From CANNBR01 sp964592275 (GTDB lineage: Bacteria; Babelota; Babeliae; Babelales; CAIQNR01): a stretch of DNA of 50,563 bases. The translations under genes were made by a program, and so were the position numbers. The stretch's first letter is position 1. Each line of letters opens with the position of its first letter. This document shows positions 25,812 through 31,579 of this stretch, in pieces. The DNA is taken from the NCBI GenBank assembly GCA_964592275.1, contig CAZQDJ010000004.1, forward strand, positions 1-50,563, read 5' to 3'. Below the pieces are notes generated by a model that saw only the letters and a list, made by a program, of their open reading frames with translations, did no database searches and had not been told where the DNA came from.

Positions 25812-26044
25812 TGGAACCAAAAAAGCAAAAAGAAGATGTGATCAAAGTAGATGGGATTGTTCGTGAAACATTACCAAATGCTATGTTTAGAGTGGAGATA
25901 GAGGGTGGGCATGTTGTTTTAGGGCATGTATCCGGCAAGATGCGCATGAACTATATCAAGATTCTTCCTGGTGATCGTGTTGCTTTGGAGCTTTCTCCTT
26001 ACGATTTAGGTCGTGGAAGAATTGTCTTACGGTATAAGAATTAA
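25811..26044 (+). CDS. infA: Translation initiation factor IF-1
   Basis: Binds the 30S A site during initiation. An OB-fold of 77 residues: KEDVIKVDGIVRETLPNAMFRVEIEGGHVVLGHVSGKMRMNYIKI is almost textbook, followed by PGDRVALELSPYDLGRGRIVLRYKN. It starts on the last base of the map stop codon (TAATG), with AGGTAGGG upstream. rpmJ follows after 22 nt, as is usual. Confidence 0.97.
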   Translation: MEPKKQKEDVIKVDGIVRETLPNAMFRVEIEGGHVVLGHVSGKMRMNYIKILPGDRVALELSPYDLGRGRIVLRYKN

Positions 26045-26066
26045 GTAAAAAGAGAAAGCGGACGCT

Positions 26067-26183
26067 ATGAAAGTAAAAACATCTGTTAAAAAAATTTGTA
26101 ACGATTGTTGTGTTGTTAAACGTGGGCGAGTAGTTCGCATTATCTGTAAGAAGAATCCACGTCATAAACAAAGACAAGGGTAA
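26067..26183 (+). CDS. rpmJ: 50S ribosomal protein L36
   Basis: The smallest ribosomal protein, 38 residues, and easy to miss. It begins MKVKTSVKKICNDCCVVKRG and ends KNPRHKQRQG. Zinc ligands are Cys11, Cys14, Cys27 and His33, so this is the zinc-binding form. Located between infA (22 nt) and rpsM (16 nt), the canonical place. Confidence 0.97.
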   Translation: MKVKTSVKKICNDCCVVKRGRVVRIICKKNPRHKQRQG

Positions 26184-26199
26184 TCAGGAGTATTGTGCT

Positions 26200-26589
26200 A
26201 TGGCACGTATAGAAGGTGTAACCTTACCATATAATAAGCGAATCGAATTCGGTTTAACCTATGTGTTTGGTATCGGAATTAAAAGTTCACGAGATATTTT
26301 AGAGAAGCTTCAGATCGATCTTAACACTCGTGTTAAAGATCTGAGTGATGATCAAGTTGGTGCTATCCAAAAGGAAGTAACAACACAGTACAAAACCGAA
26401 GGTGAATTGCGTAAATCTATTTCATTAGATATTCGTCGTCTTCAAGAAATCGGTTCATACCGTGGGCTTCGCCACAAGAGAGGCTTGCCTGCAAGAGGAC
26501 AGCGCACAAAAACTAATGCGCGTACTCGTAAGGGTCCTCGTAGATCGACAAATATTGTTGCATTAAAACGCAAAGTTACTAAGAAATAA
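26200..26589 (+). CDS. rpsM: 30S ribosomal protein S13
   Basis: Head protein making intersubunit bridges and contacting P-site tRNA. Recognised by ARIEGVTLPYNKRIEFGLTYVFGIG, GSYRGLRHKRGLPARGQRTKTNART and the basic tail. 129 residues, normal. CAGGAG upstream. It opens the alpha block directly after rpmJ. Confidence 0.97.
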   Translation: MARIEGVTLPYNKRIEFGLTYVFGIGIKSSRDILEKLQIDLNTRVKDLSDDQVGAIQKEVTTQYKTEGELRKSISLDIRRLQEIGSYRGLRHKRGLPARGQRTKTNARTRKGPRRSTNIVALKRKVTKK

Positions 26590-26599
26590 GGTGTGACGC

Positions 26600-26986
26600 A
26601 TGGCATATAAGCAAAAATCAAAAAAACATAAAAAAGTACGCATTGAAACCGTAATTGCCCACGTTAAATCTTCCTTCAACAATATTTTGGTTTCTATTAC
26701 CAACCCAGAAGGTGAAGTACTGTTGCGTTGTAGCGCAGGAAAACTTGGTTTCAAAGGTGCTCGTAAAGGTACCCCGTTTGCAGCTACTCAGGTTGGCACC
26801 ACGCTTGCTAAAGATATGGCAAATTTTGGTGTTCGTACTTTGGAAGTTAATCTTCAAGGACCAGGATCTGGCCGTGATTCTATTGTGAGAGCATTTCAAT
26901 CTTCTGGTTTTTCTATTTCCATTTTGCGTGATGTTACTCCTCTACCACATAATGGATGTCGTCCTCCAAAGAAACGCAGAGTATAA
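26600..26986 (+). CDS. rpsK: 30S ribosomal protein S11
   Basis: Platform protein near the E site. Recognised by VIAHVKSSFNNILVSITNPEG, GARKGTPFAATQVGTTLAKD and the C-terminal DVTPLPHNGCRPPKKRRV. 128 residues, normal. AAGGTG 7 nt before the ATG; 10 nt after rpsM. Confidence 0.98.
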   Translation: MAYKQKSKKHKKVRIETVIAHVKSSFNNILVSITNPEGEVLLRCSAGKLGFKGARKGTPFAATQVGTTLAKDMANFGVRTLEVNLQGPGSGRDSIVRAFQSSGFSISILRDVTPLPHNGCRPPKKRRV

Positions 26987-27009
26987 TTGACAGGTGAATG
27001 GGAAATTTT

Positions 27010-27588
27010 ATGAATAAAAAGAATGTAAAAGTAACGGCAACAGCTGGTAAAGAAAACAAGCTTGAACAAAAGGCTTCCGAAAAACGTCAACGTAAGTTGT
27101 CTGAGTATGGTAAGCAACTTCAAGAAAAACAAAAAGTGAAAGAAATGTACGGCGTGCGTGAAAAGCAATTTCGTCGTTTTTTTCACAATGCTTCGATACA
27201 ACAACAAGGTGCTCCTGGTGAAAACCTTTTGAGTCTTCTTGAACGTCGTCTTGATAATGTCATTTATCGTCTTAAATTGTCTGTTACTCGCCGTCAAGCA
27301 CGTCAAATTATTGCTCACGGTCACGTACTAGTTAATGATGGAAAAGTATATTCTCCTTCTTTTCTAGTAAGCATTGGCGATGTTGTTTCGTTGGTTGATA
27401 ATGTAGCTTCAAAAACTAAGTTTCTTGAACAAGTTATCGACAAACGTCTTAACATTGGTATCAAAGTACCGGAATGGCTTGAATTGAATAAAAAGGATCG
27501 TAAAGGTCAAATTTTACGTTTTCCTGTAAGAGCAGATATTCAAGTGCCTATCGAAGAACATTTGATCGTTGAGTTGTACTCGAAGTAA
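27010..27588 (+). CDS. rpsD: 30S ribosomal protein S4, zinc-free form
   Basis: Nucleates 30S body assembly. I choose ATG 27010 (GGGAA 6 nt upstream) over ATG 26998, which leaves almost no room for a ribosome site; this gives 192 residues. S4-type RNA-binding domain visible in LLSLLERRLDNVIYRLKLSVTRRQARQIIAHGHVLVNDGKV (in parts). The N-terminus lacks the cysteine pairs of zinc-type S4 and is a Lys/Glu-rich stretch. In E. coli S4 autoregulates the alpha operon. Confidence 0.96.
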   Translation: MNKKNVKVTATAGKENKLEQKASEKRQRKLSEYGKQLQEKQKVKEMYGVREKQFRRFFHNASIQQQGAPGENLLSLLERRLDNVIYRLKLSVTRRQARQIIAHGHVLVNDGKVYSPSFLVSIGDVVSLVDNVASKTKFLEQVIDKRLNIGIKVPEWLELNKKDRKGQILRFPVRADIQVPIEEHLIVELYSK

Positions 27589-27630
27589 TCGTAGAAGAAT
27601 TAGTAGCTAAGATGCGTGTGGGGACCATAC

Positions 27631-28692
27631 ATGAGTAAAGACTATCAACCATTAACGATTCCACGTTTATCGTGGGATAAAAAAGCCTTGACTGAATCGT
27701 TCGGGGAATTTGTTGCACAGCCACTTGAACCAGGATTTGGAATTACGCTGGGTAATGCACTTCGTCGTGTATTGCTTGGAGGGATTGAAGGCGCTGCAGT
27801 AACATCAGTGATTATCAAGGGTGTTAACAATGAATTTTCTGTGCTTCCTGGTGTCGTACAAGATGTAATGCAACTTTGTTTGAATATTAAGCAAGTTGTT
27901 GTTCGCAGCAAGGATGGAAAACCGGGAAAGATGACGGTAAGTATTCAGAACGGAGGGACTGCCCGAGTTTCTGATATCAAAGCTGACAGCAATTTAGAGC
28001 TAGTTAATGGTGACCATGTTATTGCTCAAGTAGCGGTAGGTGGATCTCTGGAAATAGAGTTCTTTGTTGAACCTGGTCGTGGGTATCGTCCTGCACAATG
28101 GCCAGAGGGAGTGACGCTTCAAGAAGATGGTCGAATTTATTTAGATGCGATGTTTTCACCTGTTGCAAAAGTAACATTTGAAGTTGAAAAGACTCGCGTT
28201 GGAAAAGAAATCGATTACGATAAGCTTATTCTTGCTATTCACACCAATGGAGCTATTAATCCTCTTGAGTCACTTAATTATGCAGTTTCTGTGTTGCGTA
28301 CGCAATTAGAACAGTTTTTGGTAGATACAGAGATTCCATTTAATGAAATTTCTACTCCTGAAGAAGAAGAGATTCAAGTTGCACCAGAACCAATGGGCGA
28401 ACTTTTGTTTAAAGGTGTGCCAGTAGATCTTCTTTTAAAGCCAATTGATGAGCTAGAGCTTTCAGTTCGCGCTCACAACTGTTTGATGAATGCAAGCATT
28501 AAGCGAGTGATTGATCTTGTTAATCTAAGTGAAGATGAAGGATTGCGTATCAAAAATTTTGGTCGTAAATCTTTGAACGAAGTTAAAGAAAGTATGAAGG
28601 CATTTGGTCTTTCGTTTGGTATGAACATCACGGAAGATGATCTGAAGAAGCTTATGAAAGAACATGGTACTGTTGCAGTTGATGAGCAATAA
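27631..28692 (+). CDS. rpoA: DNA-directed RNA polymerase subunit alpha
   Basis: Scaffold subunit of RNA polymerase. Start ATG 27631 (GGGGA at 8 nt); an in-frame GTG at 27616 lacks a ribosome site. 353 residues versus 329 in E. coli. N-terminal dimerisation domain: EPGFGITLGNALRRVLLGGIEGAAVTSV; C-terminal domain: LELSVRAHNCLMNASIKRVIDLV and the helix-hairpin-helix IKNFGRKSLNEVKESM. The linker is somewhat long and acidic (STPEEEEIQVAPEPMGE). It sits between rpsD (42 nt) and rplQ (24 nt), the canonical order. Confidence 0.98.
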   Translation: MSKDYQPLTIPRLSWDKKALTESFGEFVAQPLEPGFGITLGNALRRVLLGGIEGAAVTSVIIKGVNNEFSVLPGVVQDVMQLCLNIKQVVVRSKDGKPGKMTVSIQNGGTARVSDIKADSNLELVNGDHVIAQVAVGGSLEIEFFVEPGRGYRPAQWPEGVTLQEDGRIYLDAMFSPVAKVTFEVEKTRVGKEIDYDKLILAIHTNGAINPLESLNYAVSVLRTQLEQFLVDTEIPFNEISTPEEEEIQVAPEPMGELLFKGVPVDLLLKPIDELELSVRAHNCLMNASIKRVIDLVNLSEDEGLRIKNFGRKSLNEVKESMKAFGLSFGMNITEDDLKKLMKEHGTVAVDEQ

Positions 28693-28716
28693 TACGAATG
28701 CAAGAGGGATAAACCA

Positions 28717-29073
28717 ATGAGACATCAATCAGGTAAAGTAAAATTAAACGTTAAAGAGTCGCACAAAAGATCGTTAATGCGTAACCAAGTTATTCACTTG
28801 ATTATGTACGGTCATTTGACAACTACAAGAGCACAAGCAAAAGAAGTAAAGCGTTTGGCAGAAAAGGTGATTACCCTTGCTCGCAAAGGTCCTGACTTTA
28901 ACACCAAGCGTCGCGTTCGCGCCTTGTTGCCTTATAAGCTTGATGCGCTAAAAATATTGTTCACTGACATCGCTCCACGTTATGTGGAACGTCCAGGTGG
29001 CTATACACGCTTGATTCCAATGGGTCGTCGTCCAAGTGACACAGCGACTATTGCGCGTCTTGAATGGGTGTAA
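28717..29073 (+). CDS. rplQ: 50S ribosomal protein L17
   Basis: Tunnel-exit region protein, last gene of the superoperon. Recognised by the N-terminal MRHQSGKVKLNVKESHKRSLMRNQ and LITTTRAQAKE-like ...YGHLTTTRAQAKEVKRLAEKV. 118 residues, normal. AGAGGG precedes the ATG. A Rho-independent terminator lies 33 nt after its stop codon. Confidence 0.96.
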   Translation: MRHQSGKVKLNVKESHKRSLMRNQVIHLIMYGHLTTTRAQAKEVKRLAEKVITLARKGPDFNTKRRVRALLPYKLDALKILFTDIAPRYVERPGGYTRLIPMGRRPSDTATIARLEWV

Positions 29074-29106
29074 AAGGCTGAATTAGCTTTAACAACCTAA
29101 GAATTT

Positions 29107-29138
29107 AAGGGTTACGGATAACTTCGTAGCCCTTTTTT
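29107..29138 (+). terminator. Terminator of the ribosomal superoperon
   Basis: 10-bp stem AAGGGTTACG/CGTAGCCCTT (29107-29116 and 29125-29134, one G-U pair), 8-nt loop, then T-rich sequence. The only strong terminator seen between 9.7 and 29.1 kb. Confidence 0.85.
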
Positions 29139-29321
29139 GCGTCCATTTTTTAAAGAGCGATTTGAGAGTTCTTTAATCTAAAGCGGTTGGCTTCAGTAAA
29201 AAGTGACCAATATAATTCCTCAAAACGAGGTCATTACAAATAGAATATTAAAACAGGAGTATTTTGTGAGGCTTATTTTTATGTCGATAAGCTTATCTGA
29301 AAAGGGTCTTGGAGGGGGCGT

Positions 29322-29349
29322 TTGCACTCATGTTGTCAGCTGCTAGAAT
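29322..29349 (+). promoter_or_regulatory. Predicted promoter for the secreted-protein gene at 29.4 kb
   Basis: TTGCAC (29322-29327), 16 nt, TAGAAT (29344-29349). The -10 is 5/6 to consensus. About 76 nt upstream of the start codon. Confidence 0.5.
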
Positions 29350-29425
29350 GGTTCATAACTGTTTGCACCGATGTGTAAAACAGGCGTGAAAATGTGTGAG
29401 GTTATTATGTTCATGGAGGTTAATC

Positions 29426-30439
29426 ATGAATAAACAATTTTTATCATTACTATTACTAACATCTTTTGCTGGAACAATGTCTGCTTCAACTGCATTAGTT
29501 CCTTATGTCAAACCTGCTTTTACTTTGGTAGGTGGGGTTGCTTCTTTTGGTGCTAAAGCATCTGCTTTTATGGCTACTGTTGGGTCTAAGTTTGCAGGTC
29601 TTGGTGGTACGGCACAAGAAGCGCTTATTGTTACTCCATTGGCAGGTGCTGGTGTTGCTACTGGAACAATTCTTTCAAACAATGCTGGTATTGCTAACAT
29701 TACTACTCCATTGGTAGATGCGGCTGCTAATGCTACTGCTACATTACTTAAAGACCATGGGTTTTCAAGTGTCGAAGCTATGGAAACTGCAATAGAATTA
29801 GCTCAAGGAAAGACTCCAGAAGCTATGGCTATTGCTACACAGTTCGGTTGCAAGAGCCCAATTGGTTTAGAGTTGGCAATTCGAGGTGTTCAAGACCAAG
29901 CTAGAGCAAAAGCTTTAGTAGAATATAATGCACTTCCTTTTCTAGAAAAAGCTAACCTTGCAGTTAGATCAGCTGCTTCTGCTGTTAAATCTTCTGTATC
30001 ACATGGAGCACAGGTTGTTGTTGATGCTGCAAAATCTCATCCTAAAACAGCTATTGCTACTGGTGTTGTTGCTGCTTCTGCTCTTGGGTACCTTGGGTAC
30101 AGATATTTTACTGCATCTCATTCAATCAGTTTGACTGAACAAGAAATGGTAAATTTCGAAATACATATGAATAGAGCTAAATCGCTTGGTAGCAAAATAA
30201 ATAGAACTCCATCGTTTAACGATGTAACTATTATCGAATCAGTATTTACAACTGAAGCTACTGGACTTCCTAAAAAAGCTGTTGCTGCATTGAATGAGTA
30301 TGTTGCTGTTTCTTGTAAACTAGCTGATTTTAAATACTTAAGCAGAAACAACTATATGACTGATGAACGTAAAGCGCTTAAACAACAATTAGAAGCTCGT
30401 CTTGCTCAAGTTACTGCTAAACTTCCAGTTGCTGCATAA
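29426..30439 (+). CDS. Secreted Ala-rich protein, unknown function (paralogue-like pair member 1)
   Basis: 337 residues from ATG 29426, which has TGGAGGT 6 nt upstream; the in-frame start at 29396 has none. Signal peptide about 1-20 (ending TMSA). The mature part is rich in Ala, Thr and Val with several hydrophobic, weakly amphipathic stretches (about 30-100), an Ala/Lys helix region, and a single strong membrane-like segment HPKTAIATGVVAASALGYLG (about 205-224) followed by YRYF and a Lys-rich helical C-terminus. The following gene carries a very similar segment and the identical start context, so the two probably share ancestry or function. I do not recognise the family; a cell-envelope or secreted role is inferred only from the signal peptide. 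Confidence 0.7.
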   Translation: MNKQFLSLLLLTSFAGTMSASTALVPYVKPAFTLVGGVASFGAKASAFMATVGSKFAGLGGTAQEALIVTPLAGAGVATGTILSNNAGIANITTPLVDAAANATATLLKDHGFSSVEAMETAIELAQGKTPEAMAIATQFGCKSPIGLELAIRGVQDQARAKALVEYNALPFLEKANLAVRSAASAVKSSVSHGAQVVVDAAKSHPKTAIATGVVAASALGYLGYRYFTASHSISLTEQEMVNFEIHMNRAKSLGSKINRTPSFNDVTIIESVFTTEATGLPKKAVAALNEYVAVSCKLADFKYLSRNNYMTDERKALKQQLEARLAQVTAKLPVAA

Positions 30440-30496
30440 CTACAAACGATCTTGATTGATTATACAACCTATTAGCATCTAGACGTACGTGATGGT

Positions 30497-30527
30497 GAGG
30501 AGCTCTTTTTGCGAGAGCTCCTCTTTT
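30497..30527 (+). terminator. Terminator after the 29.4-kb secreted-protein gene
   Basis: Perfect 10-bp stem GAGGAGCTCT/AGAGCTCCTC (30497-30506 and 30514-30523), 7-nt loop, then TTTT. It lies 57 nt after the stop codon. Confidence 0.85.
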
Positions 30528-30644
30528 CTAAAGGTGGATGTAAGCAAAGAATCCACGTAGTAAAATAAAGAGAGTAGTTTGAAAATTTGCTTCTTTGGGT
30601 AAAAACATAAAATTGATGTTTCTAGTAATTCATGGAGGTTAATC

Positions 30645-31148
30645 ATGAATAAGAATCTAATACTAACAGCTCTTTTAGTAGCTGTATCGTGTCAATCAGT
30701 TTCAGCTATTGTTATGCCTACATTTGAAGTTCCTGTTGTAATAAGTAACGCTTTTACGAATGTAACTTCATTTGTTGGGAATCACAAAATTGCTGCGGCT
30801 ACTGTTGTTGGTATCAGTGCTCTTGCTGTTGCTGGGTACAAGTACCTTACAAGAGAAAAAACATGGGTTGAAGGAAATTGTGTTAAGTCAGAGAAGCGTA
30901 ATATTTTTGGAACTATGGTAAGTAAAGGTTTTACTTGTTTTAAATCCCCTGAAGATGCAGTTGCTGCAAAAAAAGCAATGTCATTGAAAACTTTGAAAAC
31001 AGCTGCTGAAATACAGCGTACAAATCCAAACTTGGTTCTTAGGGCTATGACTCCTGCTGAAAAAGAACAATTTGATCGAGATGTGCAAGCTTTTCGTCAA
31101 GAACAGCACCGCGTATTTAACGGCATATTTTGTCGAACTACTAGATAA
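30645..31148 (+). CDS. Secreted/membrane protein, unknown function (paralogue-like pair member 2)
   Basis: 167 residues. Signal peptide about 1-21 (ending QSVSA). A short linker leads to HKIAAATVVGISALAVAGYKY (about 47-67), a membrane-like segment matching the spacing and residues of the segment in the upstream gene (K-x-A-x-A-T-x-V-V, S-A-L, G-Y-x-Y). The basic C-terminal part (about 70-167) contains two cysteines near the start and ends in an Arg-rich tail. The 24 nt around the start (30629-30652) are identical to those of the upstream gene, including the GGAGG ribosome site. Separate transcription unit: terminators precede and follow it. Function unknown. Confidence 0.7.
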   Translation: MNKNLILTALLVAVSCQSVSAIVMPTFEVPVVISNAFTNVTSFVGNHKIAAATVVGISALAVAGYKYLTREKTWVEGNCVKSEKRNIFGTMVSKGFTCFKSPEDAVAAKKAMSLKTLKTAAEIQRTNPNLVLRAMTPAEKEQFDRDVQAFRQEQHRVFNGIFCRTTR

Positions 31149-31175
31149 ATTTTTCCGATAGATAGATACAAAAGG

Positions 31176-31206
31176 GGCGTTTTCTTTAGAAGGCGCCTTT
31201 TTTTTG
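31176..31206 (+). terminator. Terminator after the 30.6-kb gene
   Basis: Stem GGCGTTTTC/GAAGGCGCC (31176-31184 and 31189-31197, two G-U pairs) with a TTTA loop, then at least eight T. It lies 27 nt past the stop codon. Confidence 0.85.
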
Positions 31207-31218
31207 GTTTGCAACAAA

Positions 31219-31316
31219 TGAAGACTTTTTCTTGTTACATCTGGGTACCCGTACGTTTACTTCGTCTGGTCAGATTGCTACGCATTCTGCTGCGACTACC
31301 GTTCTCTGGGTATGAC
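31219..31316 (+). repeat. Solo right half of a subfamily-B composite repeat
   Basis: The block from ATGAAGACTTTTTCTTGTTA through CTGGGTACCC, CTTCGTCTGGTCAG and CTGCTGCGACTACCGTTCTC to TATGAC matches the right half of the element at 43865-44153 (spacer end plus right arm). No left arm is seen upstream, so this copy is partial or a single arm. Confidence 0.7.
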
Positions 31317-31579
31317 GGGGTGGCGCGGAAGCTTCTTGTTGTTTAATAAAGAAAGTACCGTGTCAGGCGGAACTGAGTTGTCACCCATTAGGGTGCGACG
31401 AACGATTGCAGCCGCAAAAAGCAATCAAACAGCATGTTTGTGCACGGGTTTTTAGGGGGTGTGCAAGCACCCCATGAATGCCCCGCGCACAGCGGATACT
31501 TGCGTCTTGTTCTCAAGAAAATAAGAATAAAAATTTGATTTTAAAGAAGCTGTTTCTTTAATGCCGCGCGCATAGCGCG
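31317..31579. other. Gene-free, hairpin-rich stretch between a repeat arm and sbcC
   Basis: More GC-rich than its surroundings and holds several inverted repeats: GATTGC/GCAATC with an 11-nt loop, a CACCC-ATTA-GGGTG hairpin, GGGGTG/CACCCC near 31455-31475, TTAAAGAA/TTCTTTAA (31541-31561) and GCGCGC-ATA-GCGCGC (31566-31580), the last directly at the end of the minus-strand sbcC gene. No open frame and no recognised RNA family. Confidence 0.5.

Larger units (their letters stand above)
29074..29425. other. 352-bp gap after the ribosomal superoperon
   Basis: Contains the superoperon terminator (29107-29138) and, near its right end, a good promoter (29322-29349) for the following secreted-protein gene. 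The 180 bp between them hold no frame, repeat or RNA gene that I recognise. Confidence 0.5.

Noticed and set aside
29074..29425. tmRNA or RNase P RNA in the gap after rplQ
   Set aside because: No conserved core of either RNA and no tRNA-like ends were found.
31350..31480. Possible signal recognition particle RNA (GTGTCAGGCGGAA)
   Set aside because: The diagnostic GGAAGGAAGCAGCC-type loop is absent and flanking helices do not pair as in SRP RNA.
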